Shown here in pieces: positions 7,790-15,793 of a stretch of DNA of 42,724 nt (the first letter of the stretch is position 1; every line of letters starts with the position of its first letter). The translations under genes were made by a program, and so were the position numbers. The notes under the pieces were generated by a model that did not search any database, was not told where the DNA came from, and saw only the letters and a program-made list of their open reading frames with translations. The stretch lies in the NCBI GenBank assembly GCA_017556045.1, contig JAFZFF010000095.1:1-42724 (forward strand), given 5' to 3'. The DNA is from Bacteroidaceae bacterium. Its GTDB lineage: Bacteria; Bacteroidota; Bacteroidia; Bacteroidales; Bacteroidaceae.

Positions 7790-7885
7790 GATATAATTAT
7801 CATAGGTTTGACAAAAGTTTGTCGAGCCTGTGATAATTTTTTATCAAGCCTAAGATAATTTTTTATCAGACCTATAAAAAATATG
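7790..7885 (+). repeat. Array of A/T-rich hairpins with 22-bp direct repeats
   Basis: Two adjacent 22-bp units (7826-7847 and 7848-7869) share AGCCT followed by the palindrome GATAATTTTTTATC; a third, diverged unit starts GACCTATAAAAAATATG. Just upstream, GACAAAAGTTTGTC is a small hairpin, and AATTATCATAGGTTT can pair with the segment around GAGCCTGTGATAATT. Several mutually exclusive stems are therefore possible, as in an attenuator, or the set may simply terminate the upstream transcript. Confidence 0.5.
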
Positions 7886-7904
7886 TCCGACAAATGAAAC
7901 TTTT

Positions 7905-7934
7905 GCTGCCATGCCACCCCAAAAATAAACTTTT
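7905..7934. repeat. 30-bp dispersed repeat, copy 2
   Basis: Identical over all 30 bases to 719-748. Here no large palindrome precedes it. Both copies are in the same orientation relative to the following gene. Confidence 0.8.
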
Positions 7935-8032
7935 ATCACCAGGATTAGGGTATTGGGCTAATTCTTGAAGCATAGAGTCAGATGAATAAACGACATAATA
8001 ACAGTTTTTTCCGTTATTTGCTTACGTTTTAT

Positions 8033-8063
8033 TTTGTAAGTATGCGATTTGTTTATACTTTTG
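8033..8063 (+). promoter_or_regulatory. Proximal leuA promoter
   Basis: TTTG at 8033-8036, a 19-nt spacer and TACTTTTG at 8056-8063 match the Bacteroidota consensus very well. The expected start near 8070 leaves a leader of about 35 nt before the leuA ATG. Confidence 0.7.
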
Positions 8064-8106
8064 CACCCCTACAAGGTAAAAAGATTAACAAACACATATA
8101 TACATT

Positions 8107-9609
8107 ATGGACAATAATAGATTATATATCTTTGATACCACGCTGCGCGATGGCGAACAGGTGCCAGGCTGTCAGCTCAACACGGTAGAAAAGATTCAGG
8201 TGGCCAAGCAATTGGAGGCTTTGGGTGTTGATGTCATCGAGGCAGGATTCCCCGTAAGTAGTCCTGGAGACTTCAATTCTGTCATCGAAATCAGTAAGGC
8301 AGTGACATGGCCCACCATCTGTGCACTCACTCGTGCCGTACAAAAAGATATTGATGTAGCTGCAGAGGCGCTGAAATATGCTAAGCGTGGCCGTATACAT
8401 ACAGGTATCGGTACCAGCCCCTCACATATTAAATATAAGTTTAATAGTACTCCCGAAGAGATTATCGAGCGTGCCGTAGCAGCAGTAAAGTATGCCAAGC
8501 GCTACGTAGAAGATGTAGAGTTCTATGCCGAAGATGCAGGCCGTACCGATAATGAGTATCTCGCACGTGTCATCGAGGCTGTATGTAAGGCAGGTGCTAC
8601 GGTATGTAACATCCCCGACACTACAGGTTTCCGCACTCCCTATGAGTATGGCGAGAAGATTAAGTACCTCTACGAGCATGTCGATGCTTTCGCAGCAGGA
8701 CGCGCCATCCTCTCTACTCACTGTCACAACGACCTCGGTATGGCCACGGCCAACACCGTAGCAGGTGTGCTCAATGGCGCACGCCAGGTAGAGGTGACCA
8801 TCAATGGTATCGGAGAGCGTGCTGGTAACACTTCACTCGAAGAGGTGGCAATGATCTTCAAGACTCACCCCGACTTGGGTATCAACACCAACATCAATAC
8901 ACAGAAGATATACCCCACCAGCCGTATGGTGAGTTCATTGATGAATATGCCCGTACAGCCTAACAAGGCTGTTGTGGGTCGCAACGCCTTTGCACACTCA
9001 AGCGGTATCCACCAGGATGGCGTATTGAAGAATGTAGAGACCTACGAAATCATGAACCCCAAGGATGTGGGTATTGACGATAATGCCATCGTGCTCACCG
9101 CACGCAGTGGTCGTGCAGCATTGAAGCACCGTCTCTCTGTGCTCGGTGTAGAGCTGGAGCAAGAGAAACTCGACAAAGTATACGAAGAGTTCCTCAAACT
9201 TGCCGATAAGAAGAAGGAGATCAACGATGACGATATGCTCATGCTTGCAGGTGCAGACCGTAGTGACAACCACCACATCAAGCTCGACTACCTGCAGGTA
9301 ACTAGCGGTGTAGGTGTACGTTCAGTTGCGAGCCTCGGCTTGAACATTGCAGGCGAGTCATTCGAAGCTGCTGCCACAGGTAACGGTCCCGTAGATGCTG
9401 CCATCAGCGCATTGAAACAGATTATCAAGCGCAATATGACGCTCAAGGAGTTTACTATCCAGGCCATCAGCAAAGGTTCTGACGATGTAGGTAAGGTACA
9501 TATGCAAGTGGAGTACAACAACCAACTCTACTACGGCTTCGGTGCCAACACCGACATCATTGCAGCCAGCGTAGAGGCTTATATTGACTGTATTAACAAG
9601 TTTAAGTAG
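8107..9609 (+). CDS. leuA: 2-isopropylmalate synthase
   Basis: It condenses acetyl-CoA with 2-oxoisovalerate, the committed step of leucine synthesis. The 500-aa protein has the DTTLRDGEQ barrel start (residues 10-18), the metal-binding HCH at His205/His207, GIGERAGN (234-241), the HSSGIHQDG motif of the linker, and a C-terminal LeuA dimer domain that binds leucine for feedback inhibition in characterised homologues. The length is normal for the family. It is the first gene of the leu cluster, behind a strong consensus promoter. Its stop codon TAG (9607-9609) overlaps the first bases of a repeat arm (AGACCCCC), so the repeat abuts the gene exactly. Confidence 0.95.
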   Translation: MDNNRLYIFDTTLRDGEQVPGCQLNTVEKIQVAKQLEALGVDVIEAGFPVSSPGDFNSVIEISKAVTWPTICALTRAVQKDIDVAAEALKYAKRGRIHTGIGTSPSHIKYKFNSTPEEIIERAVAAVKYAKRYVEDVEFYAEDAGRTDNEYLARVIEAVCKAGATVCNIPDTTGFRTPYEYGEKIKYLYEHVDAFAAGRAILSTHCHNDLGMATANTVAGVLNGARQVEVTINGIGERAGNTSLEEVAMIFKTHPDLGINTNINTQKIYPTSRMVSSLMNMPVQPNKAVVGRNAFAHSSGIHQDGVLKNVETYEIMNPKDVGIDDNAIVLTARSGRAALKHRLSVLGVELEQEKLDKVYEEFLKLADKKKEINDDDMLMLAGADRSDNHHIKLDYLQVTSGVGVRSVASLGLNIAGESFEAAATGNGPVDAAISALKQIIKRNMTLKEFTIQAISKGSDDVGKVHMQVEYNNQLYYGFGANTDIIAASVEAYIDCINKFK

Positions 9610-10123
9610 ACCCCCTCAGTCCTTCGGACAGCTCCCCCTCTATGGGGAGCACCTTCGGGGTGTCTCCCTTTAATATGCTACGTGATTTTCAGACAGCCAA
9701 TCCTGATCGTTATGCATTGCTTAAGTCATTTGCTCGTGAGAATCGCAACAATCAGACTGATGCAGAGAAGTGCCTATGGCAGCAATTACGTAGCGGAGCA
9801 CTTGGGGTCAAGTTCAAGCGACAACACATCATCTACGATTTCATTGCAGATTTTGTTTGTTTAGAAAAAATGCTAATTATTGAAGTTGACGGGGCTTATC
9901 ATTTTACAAACGCCCAAATGGAGTCTGATGCATATAGAACAGAGGAGCTTGAACAATTTGGATTTCGAGTTTTACGGTTTACCAACGAAGAAGTAATCTT
10001 CAACACAGAAAAAGTTATTAACAAAATAAAAAATACAATATAAAATGGAAAAGAACATACTTGCAAATAATCCGGATGGTTCTCCCCATAGAGGGGGAGA
10101 TGCCCAAAGGGCAAAGGGGGTCT
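9608..10123. mobile_element. Putative inverted-repeat element carrying a DUF559 gene
   Basis: The left arm (9608-9665) begins AGACCCCCTC and the right arm (10071-10123) ends GGGGGTCT. The arms are diverged inverted repeats sharing an 18-nt core, CTCCCCCTCTATGGGGAG (9632-9649) and its exact reverse complement (10082-10099). The core is itself a partial hairpin. Between the arms lies one gene, a DUF559 endonuclease-like protein. The right arm reaches into the leuC coding frame. No clear target-site duplication is visible, so transposition is inferred from the structure and from the related pair at 11508-11709. Confidence 0.55.
9675..10043 (+). CDS. DUF559 (Vsr/PD-(D/E)XK-like) endonuclease-domain protein
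   Basis: This 122-aa protein belongs to the DUF559 family, related in fold to the very-short-patch-repair nuclease Vsr. The candidate catalytic set is visible: FKRQHII near residue 47, Asp59 (IADF), Glu70-Val-Asp72 (IIEVDG) and His76, followed by [10 protein letters not shown] near 98-107. The substrate of the family is not well established. It is flanked on both sides by inverted repeat arms within the leu operon. An upstream in-frame ATG at 9642 lies in the left repeat arm and would add MGSTFGVSPFN; I prefer 9675, outside the repeat. It ends one base before the leuC start. It has no role in leucine synthesis and looks like an insertion. Confidence 0.8.
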   Translation: MLRDFQTANPDRYALLKSFARENRNNQTDAEKCLWQQLRSGALGVKFKRQHIIYDFIADFVCLEKMLIIEVDGAYHFTNAQMESDAYRTEELEQFGFRVLRFTNEEVIFNTEKVINKIKNTI

Positions 10124-11502
10124 GTTTATTCGATAAGATTTGGGATGCCCACGTCGTACAGAAAGTGGAAGATGGTCCCACCCAACTTTATATCGACCGC
10201 CTTTATTGTCATGAGGTGACCACACCACAGGCGTTCGACACACTCAGAGACAAGAACATCCGTGTATTCCGCCCCGAACAAGTGGTAGCAATGCCCGACC
10301 ATAACACCCCAAGCGACCAGCAGGAGCGTATTGATGACCCAGTAGGCCGCAAGCAGGTAGAGACACTTGCTGCAAACTGCGCAGAGTTTGGCATCCGTCA
10401 CTTTGCAATGGGCACTAAAGACAATGGTATCATCCACGTGGTAGGTCCCGAGAAGGCACTCTCACTCCCCGGCATGACCATTGTATGTGGCGATTCACAT
10501 ACCTCTACACACGGTGCTGTAGGCGCTATCGCTATGGGTATCGGAACCAGTGAGGTTGCACAGGTACTCGCATCGCAGACTATCCTGCAGAGCAAGCCCA
10601 AGACCATGCGCATCAACATCGAAGGCGAGTTGGCTGAAGGCGTTACCGCCAAGGACGTAGCGCTCTACATCATGGCACAGCTCACCACATCAGGTGCTAC
10701 AGGTTATGCCGTAGAGTACGCAGGTTCTACCGTACGCAACATGTCAATGGAGGGCCGACTAACCCTCTCAAACCTCTCTATCGAGATGGGCTCACGTGCC
10801 GGACTCATCGCTCCCGACGAGACTACCTTCGCCTACCTCAAGGGTCGCGAGTATGCTCCCAAGGGCGAGGCATGGGACAAGGCCGTAGAGGAGTGGAAGC
10901 AACTCTACTCTGACCCCGATGCAGTATTTGACAAGGAGGTAACCTATCGTGCCGAGGACATCGCTCCCCGCATCACCTATGGTACTAACCCCGGTGCAGG
11001 TATTGCCATTGATGAGTGCATCCCCACACTCGAAGAGGTGCCCGCAGAAGACCATGCACAGTTCCTTGCTATGCTCGACTATATGCAATTTGCTCCCGGA
11101 CAGAAGCTCGAGGGCACTCCCGTTGACTACTGCTTCCTCGGCGCTTGCACCAATGGCCGCATTGAGGACTTCCGTGCCTTTGCCTCTGTAGTGAAGGGAA
11201 AGAAGAAGGCCGATAACGTAGTGGCATGGCTCGTTCCTGGCTCATGGCTTGTACGTCAGCAGATTATCGATGAGGGTATCGACAAGATTCTCGAGGAAGC
11301 AGGTTTTGAACTTCGTCTCCCCTCATGCTCATCATGCTTGGCTATGAACCCCGACAAGGTACCCGCAGGCAAGCTCTCTATCTCTACCAGCAACCGCAAC
11401 TTTGTGGGCCGCCAAGGACCTGGTGCACGCACCATCCTCGCTTCACCCCTTGTAGTGGCTGCATCGGCGATTACGGGAGTAGTAACAGATCCGAGAAAGT
11501 AG
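10045..11502 (+). CDS. leuC: 3-isopropylmalate dehydratase, large subunit
   Basis: With LeuD it isomerises 2- to 3-isopropylmalate using a [4Fe-4S] cluster. Cluster ligands are Cys368 (FLGACTNGR), Cys428 and Cys431 ([11 protein letters not shown]). DSHTSTHGA near residue 150 is the aconitase signature. The canonical family start, [11 protein letters not shown], is at residue 28. Residues 1-27 are extra; about residues 10-26 ([16 protein letters not shown] region) are the translation of the repeat arm 10071-10123. The ATG at 10045 is the only possible start, because the upstream stop is at 10041-10043 and no ATG, GTG or TTG occurs in frame between it and residue 28. The native start seems to have been replaced by repeat-derived sequence. 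The ATG follows the DUF559 stop by one base. Confidence 0.94.
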   Translation: MEKNILANNPDGSPHRGGDAQRAKGVCLFDKIWDAHVVQKVEDGPTQLYIDRLYCHEVTTPQAFDTLRDKNIRVFRPEQVVAMPDHNTPSDQQERIDDPVGRKQVETLAANCAEFGIRHFAMGTKDNGIIHVVGPEKALSLPGMTIVCGDSHTSTHGAVGAIAMGIGTSEVAQVLASQTILQSKPKTMRINIEGELAEGVTAKDVALYIMAQLTTSGATGYAVEYAGSTVRNMSMEGRLTLSNLSIEMGSRAGLIAPDETTFAYLKGREYAPKGEAWDKAVEEWKQLYSDPDAVFDKEVTYRAEDIAPRITYGTNPGAGIAIDECIPTLEEVPAEDHAQFLAMLDYMQFAPGQKLEGTPVDYCFLGACTNGRIEDFRAFASVVKGKKKADNVVAWLVPGSWLVRQQIIDEGIDKILEEAGFELRLPSCSSCLAMNPDKVPAGKLSISTSNRNFVGRQGPGARTILASPLVVAASAITGVVTDPRK

Positions 11503-11507
11503 ACCAC

Positions 11508-11709
11508 AGACCCCCTCAGTCCTCACGGACAGCTCCCCCTCTATGGGGAGCTCCATTCGGGGTGTCTACAATACTTTATAAAACATAATAATAAATTCGC
11601 CCCAAGATATCCCAAAAGATAGAGGGGGTCTAAAAGCCTTACCCTCAGGCAAAACTGTCCGGAGGCTCTCCCCATAGAGGGGGAGATGCCCAGAGGGCAG
11701 AGGGGGTCT
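11508..11709. mobile_element. Second inverted-repeat insert, without a gene
   Basis: The left arm (11508-11567) differs from the arm at 9608-9665 by about four changes over 60 positions. The right arm (11658-11709) shares a 25-base identical block with the arm at 10071-10123. The 90 bp between them hold no ORF; a degenerate end-like fragment (GAGGGGGTCT) sits at 11621-11631. The arrangement (AGACCCCCTC to GAGGGGGTCT) resembles a MITE or a REPIN-like doublet related to the DUF559-bearing pair. It lies exactly between the leuC stop and the leuD start. Confidence 0.6.
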
Positions 11710-11712
11710 ATT

Positions 11713-12327
11713 ATGAAACAAAAATTCAATATCATCCAGTCAACCTGCCTTCCTATCCAGATTGACAACTGTAATACCGACCTCATCATCCCTGCTCGCT
11801 ACTTGGCCAGCACTACCCGTGACCCCAAGTTCTTCGGCGATGCCTTCATGCACGACCTCCGCTACGATGGCAATGGTAAGCCTGTGGCAGACTTTGTAAT
11901 GAATCGCCCCGAGTTTAGCGAAGCCCCTCACGAAGGTGTACATGAAATTATTATTGGTGGACAAAACTGGGGCTCAGGCTCTAGCCGTGAACATGCAGCA
12001 TGGGCCATCGCAGGCTATGGCGCACGTGTGGTTATCAGTAGTTCTTTTGCAGATATTCATCGCAACAACCTACTCAACTGCTTCGTCCTCCCCGTCATTG
12101 TGAGCCGAGAGTTCCATCAGGAATTATTCGATACCGTAGAAGCTAACCCCAAAGCAGAAGTACGAGTTGACGTTCCCAACCAAACAGTCACAAATCTCAC
12201 CACAGGAAACAGTGAGACTTTCGACATCAATGGTTATAAGAAGTATTGCTTAATGAACGCCCTTGACGACATTGATTTTCTACTCGAGAATACCTCAAAG
12301 ATAGAGGAATACGAAAGTGGTCGTTAA
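11713..12327 (+). CDS. leuD: 3-isopropylmalate dehydratase, small subunit
   Basis: The 204-aa swivel subunit partners LeuC. NCNTDLIIPARYL near residue 20 is the conserved N-terminal motif and GGQNWGSGSSREHAAWAI near residue 85 binds substrate. The frame is open back to 11686, but that extension (MPRGQRGSI) is read from the repeat arm. ATG 11713 is just outside the arm and gives the normal length. No leuB (3-isopropylmalate dehydrogenase) follows; a terminator closes the operon. Either leuB is elsewhere or another enzyme supplies the step. Confidence 0.94.
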   Translation: MKQKFNIIQSTCLPIQIDNCNTDLIIPARYLASTTRDPKFFGDAFMHDLRYDGNGKPVADFVMNRPEFSEAPHEGVHEIIIGGQNWGSGSSREHAAWAIAGYGARVVISSSFADIHRNNLLNCFVLPVIVSREFHQELFDTVEANPKAEVRVDVPNQTVTNLTTGNSETFDINGYKKYCLMNALDDIDFLLENTSKIEEYESGR

Positions 12328-12356
12328 AGTTCCTCTCTCATAAGGGACTAAAAAGT

Positions 12357-12392
12357 AAAAAGAGTAGTAAGCCGACTTACTACTCTTTTTTT
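12357..12392 (+). terminator. Bidirectional terminator between leuD and the C10 peptidase gene
   Basis: AGAGTAGTAAG (12361-12371) and its exact complement (12376-12386) flank a CCGA loop, with an A-run before and a T-run after. It can therefore serve the converging minus-strand peptidase operon, which ends at 12424. Confidence 0.85.
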
Positions 12393-12423
12393 ACATAGAA
12401 GATATTCTGATGAGTATCTTTGC

Positions 12424-15400
12424 TTATTTAGCCACTACTTTACGGCCATCCACTATATAAATGTGTCCGGGAATCATAGCATTGCTATCAAAGATCTGAC
12501 GGCCATAGAGGTCATAGATTCCCTGGCGACGAACTGGAGTTGCTTCCAGCTGGGGAAGACTAATCTCAGTCTCAGCACCTGCGCCCAAGTAATAAAGTCT
12601 GAAGTCATCGACTTTATACCAGCCAGCTTCGCTCTCTACACCGATAGTAAGGCTACCATCTTCTACCCAAACGCTATCAACACTATTCTCAGTAATGTAG
12701 AATCTACCCCACTCATGCGGAGTCACAAGTGTAGTGCTATCATTAGCGAAGAGAGTGGCAACTTTATTGGTACCGACCTTTGCTGTCAAGCGATAATAGC
12801 CCTTGGGCAAGTCTTCTATTACCTGCTTAACTGATGTGCTTGAGGTAGACTCACAATACAGGAAGTAGGTACCGTCAATATCAGCTGCAAGCGTAGCAAG
12901 GGTACTATTGGTGCGCACTGAAGCGACTGAAGGAGCTGTCCAACCATCTTTCTTACCCTTCTCAAATGAGGGGTTTGTGATGTATATGCTATAGTCTATG
13001 GGCTCGCTCTTATCGATAAGCTTTGTCTTATATTTCTCTGTATAGGCGAGAAGGTCTGAAGCGGCATTCTTGATGCTATTGATCGTAGTAAGGCTCATCT
13101 CTGAGAAGATCTTACGTGATGAGTCAATAGAGTCGAGCAACAATGTATTCCACATGGGTTCTACTTCATCATGCCACTTGTCATAGGCGAGCATTGCTGT
13201 ATTGATTGCCTCACCCAAGATCTTATATGACTGGTCAATATTGCTGTTGACCGAGGCTCTCATACGCTTTGAGTCATATCTGATAACACCGGTAAGAGCA
13301 GAGATAGGTGCACCTGAGTCTACGCGATTGAAGTACTGTACGTCGTTTGCAAGATCAAGGTCCAAAACAAGTGTCTGACCATCTGCCACGGTGTCTGTAA
13401 GCACAGCCTCGAAGACATCAGCGCCAGTAGTATCTGCCACCATGCAGAGTGTGATATCTCTTGCGGTGATAGGAGTGGGCGACTCGCTGCACACCATCAT
13501 CAGATAGGGTTTGCAGCCGAGCAAGGTGTCAGTAATTGCTGCCTCACGTATTGATGTCGCAATATACTTAGTGGGACGACGGCAAATGTAATCATCAGGA
13601 ACGATGGCTGTGAAGGGAAGTGCGAGAGTATTCCACTGGCCTATGTTCCATTTGGGAATGAAGCTTGCTATAGATACTGTGTGATTTGCTGCAGGTGCAA
13701 AGTTATAACCCTGCTCCAGACGGAGTTCCTCAATATGGTTATTGTATACAATATTGTATCCCTTGATGGGCTCTGCGGTATAGAACAGCGCATTGGGGTT
13801 AGCAGCAATGGGCTGACTATTGATGCCTGCGACTTGGGTAAGGTCATACTGAGTGATTGAGGCATCACTTGCCAATTCGGTAAAGTTGCTTGCATCCCAA
13901 TCTCCCTTGAAGGTCATCACGCCATCTTGAGAAGATGTGCACTCCAGTGTAGGAGCACATATCTTGAAACGGATAATAGAGTCAGCCGTAGCAAAATTCA
14001 GTTCGCTGTTCTCCTCAATATTGTTGAGTTTGGGGTTGATAACAAGTGTATAGTAGATGTTACTGCTGATACGGTTTACAAGAGCAGTCACATCTGCAGT
14101 CTCACCAGGTTCCAATGTACCACCTGTAAAGTTGATGCTGCGAACCTTTTCCAGGCAGTCATTCTCTTCATCATACTTGAAGAGGTTCATACGCAGTGTA
14201 GGCTGTGCCGATGTTCCGTGCTCCGCATTAGTAAGTGATGCAGTGGCAGTAGTGGTGGTATTGTATAGCAACTGGTATTTTTCGCCCTTGTACTCCTCGG
14301 TATTTCCACTTGCGGCAATTTCAAATGAGTTAAGTGTTATTTCCGCATCGCTAGAAACTACGTCGACCTCTACTTTATCAAGAATGTTATACTTCTTGTC
14401 AGTGAGATAGATGTAGTGCTTCTTATCCGAAGAGGGCTTGAAGGTAGCAGTAAACTCTCCGCTCTCACCGGTAGTGAGCTTGAGCTCAGTATTCTTTTCC
14501 GAAGCAGTAGTAGAGCCTGTAGGAGTGCGGTCGCTGGTACTCCAGTAGAGATAGAAGCCTGAGTAGTCAAGGGTACCATTGTTGGTCACTTCTACACGAA
14601 TGGGGGTATCTGCACGCTTGACAGTTTGCTTGGGAGCATACAACTTTCCTTTCAAGTTGGGCTTATTGGGCTCAATATCATACACTATACCTTGGTTGTT
14701 AGAATAACCACCTACACCATCTTCTGCAGACAGGGTGTAGTAGCCATCACTACTTCCACCCCAACCCATATTGAAGTGATAGAGATTACCTGAAGGATTG
14801 TATCCGTCAAGGATAATAGCATGTCCACCACCACTATCGCTGGTACCGCGATATATCATGGGCTGTCTGTTGATCAGGTTATTATAGATGCGTTCCTCCC
14901 AACCCTCTTGGTCTAAGCTTGACTTATTTTGATACTCACATTTACAGCTAACATTAAAGTATTTATTATACACATTCACTGTACTGCTAATGGTACCTGA
15001 GGTAGAACTACCATACTTCAGCTCCAAGGCTGCTCCCAATGCAGCATTGAGCACAGCTACAGCATGAGCCATCTCTTCGGGATAGCTACCCGAGTAACTA
15101 TTAAGCATCAGGTCCCACTGCAAAGGAGTACCCTTGGGATACACCTCAGTCACAGGAGCATCTCCCTTTGAGTAGGTAGAGGTAGAGGCAAGCAATACAT
15201 CTGTAAGGTCACGCTGGAAATAATGAAGGATCATAGCTGCTGCGGTACAAGCACATCCTGTCACAGCGCGCTTGGTAGTACCAGTAATGATAGGAGCCAG
15301 ATTATTATAGGGAGCACCCTGCTTCCAATGCGACTCGATGAGCGGCTTAATAGCAATGCGGCCTGCTGGCGCCTTTGCTGCCGCACGCGCCGGAGCTCCT

Positions 15401-15768
15401 ACTGCTCTTGCCTCCTCTACAGCTTTGGTAAAGTAGTCCATCATATCGAAGAACGCAGGAGCCATCTCCTCCTCTACATAGCTGCCACTCTCAGTATAAC
15501 CAATAATCTCAGGCAGACTATTATCACCACTGACAATAACAAAACCCGAGTCCTCTCCACGGTCAATGATGTAGAGCGGAGCCAAAGTATCAGCCTCAGC
15601 AGCAGAGCGCGTAGCAGAACGACGCAGCGGCTTGATCTGTGATACGGTAACATCACTCTTGAGGTAGGCCGAAGCAATCTTTAGTGCTTGCGTCGGGCCA
15701 ATAGGATCGGCAGATGCCGTAAACACGATGCTGATGAGCAACAGTGTCTGTAAAATTCTTTTCTTCAT
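12424..15768 (-). CDS. C10-family cysteine peptidase with Spi prodomain, copy 1
   Basis: A 1114-aa secreted protein related to streptopain (SpeB). A signal peptide covers about residues 1-20 (VFTASADP). Residues about 20-130 are a Spi-type propeptide (FVIVSGDNSLPEIIGY). The catalytic Cys172 is in AVTGCACTAA and His316 in GGGHAIILDGYN; the Trp of MGWGGSSDGYYTL completes the site. SpeB ends near here, but this protein adds about 740 residues: repeated beta-sandwich modules (residues about 370-950), a galactose-binding-like sandwich (about 950-1070) and a tail (GIYDLYGRQI, then IYIVDGRKVVAK) typical of Bacteroidota secreted proteins. It lies 25 bp downstream of its paralogue, same strand. Target proteins are unknown; host or dietary proteins are plausible. 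Confidence 0.88.
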   Translation of the reverse strand: MKKRILQTLLLISIVFTASADPIGPTQALKIASAYLKSDVTVSQIKPLRRSATRSAAEADTLAPLYIIDRGEDSGFVIVSGDNSLPEIIGYTESGSYVEEEMAPAFFDMMDYFTKAVEEARAVGAPARAAAKAPAGRIAIKPLIESHWKQGAPYNNLAPIITGTTKRAVTGCACTAAAMILHYFQRDLTDVLLASTSTYSKGDAPVTEVYPKGTPLQWDLMLNSYSGSYPEEMAHAVAVLNAALGAALELKYGSSTSGTISSTVNVYNKYFNVSCKCEYQNKSSLDQEGWEERIYNNLINRQPMIYRGTSDSGGGHAIILDGYNPSGNLYHFNMGWGGSSDGYYTLSAEDGVGGYSNNQGIVYDIEPNKPNLKGKLYAPKQTVKRADTPIRVEVTNNGTLDYSGFYLYWSTSDRTPTGSTTASEKNTELKLTTGESGEFTATFKPSSDKKHYIYLTDKKYNILDKVEVDVVSSDAEITLNSFEIAASGNTEEYKGEKYQLLYNTTTTATASLTNAEHGTSAQPTLRMNLFKYDEENDCLEKVRSINFTGGTLEPGETADVTALVNRISSNIYYTLVINPKLNNIEENSELNFATADSIIRFKICAPTLECTSSQDGVMTFKGDWDASNFTELASDASITQYDLTQVAGINSQPIAANPNALFYTAEPIKGYNIVYNNHIEELRLEQGYNFAPAANHTVSIASFIPKWNIGQWNTLALPFTAIVPDDYICRRPTKYIATSIREAAITDTLLGCKPYLMMVCSESPTPITARDITLCMVADTTGADVFEAVLTDTVADGQTLVLDLDLANDVQYFNRVDSGAPISALTGVIRYDSKRMRASVNSNIDQSYKILGEAINTAMLAYDKWHDEVEPMWNTLLLDSIDSSRKIFSEMSLTTINSIKNAASDLLAYTEKYKTKLIDKSEPIDYSIYITNPSFEKGKKDGWTAPSVASVRTNSTLATLAADIDGTYFLYCESTSSTSVKQVIEDLPKGYYRLTAKVGTNKVATLFANDSTTLVTPHEWGRFYITENSVDSVWVEDGSLTIGVESEAGWYKVDDFRLYYLGAGAETEISLPQLEATPVRRQGIYDLYGRQIFDSNAMIPGHIYIVDGRKVVAK

Positions 15769-15793
15769 ATCTGTTTAATATTGTTGTTCCAAA

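Larger units (their letters stand above)
7448..8106. other. Leader-like intergenic region upstream of leuA
   Basis: These 659 bp hold, in order, the MATE terminator, a -7 box (7558-7565), a 51-codon ORF (7619-7774), a set of A/T-rich hairpins (7790-7885), the second copy of a 30-bp repeat (7905-7934) and the proximal leuA promoter (8033-8063). A 68-codon open frame starting at 7982 crosses the promoter and runs out of frame into leuA; I do not regard it as a gene. Confidence 0.6.

Noticed and set aside
7982..8188. 68-codon ORF overlapping the leuA start
   Set aside because: It spans the leuA promoter and is out of frame with leuA, with no recognisable features.
9598..10135. Target-site duplication of the DUF559 element
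   Set aside because: A GTTTA string lies near both ends but not directly next to the arms, so it is not convincing.
15769..15793. Insertion or transposition between the two C10 genes
   Set aside because: Only 25 bp separate them and no terminal repeats or transposase are present; simple tandem duplication is enough.
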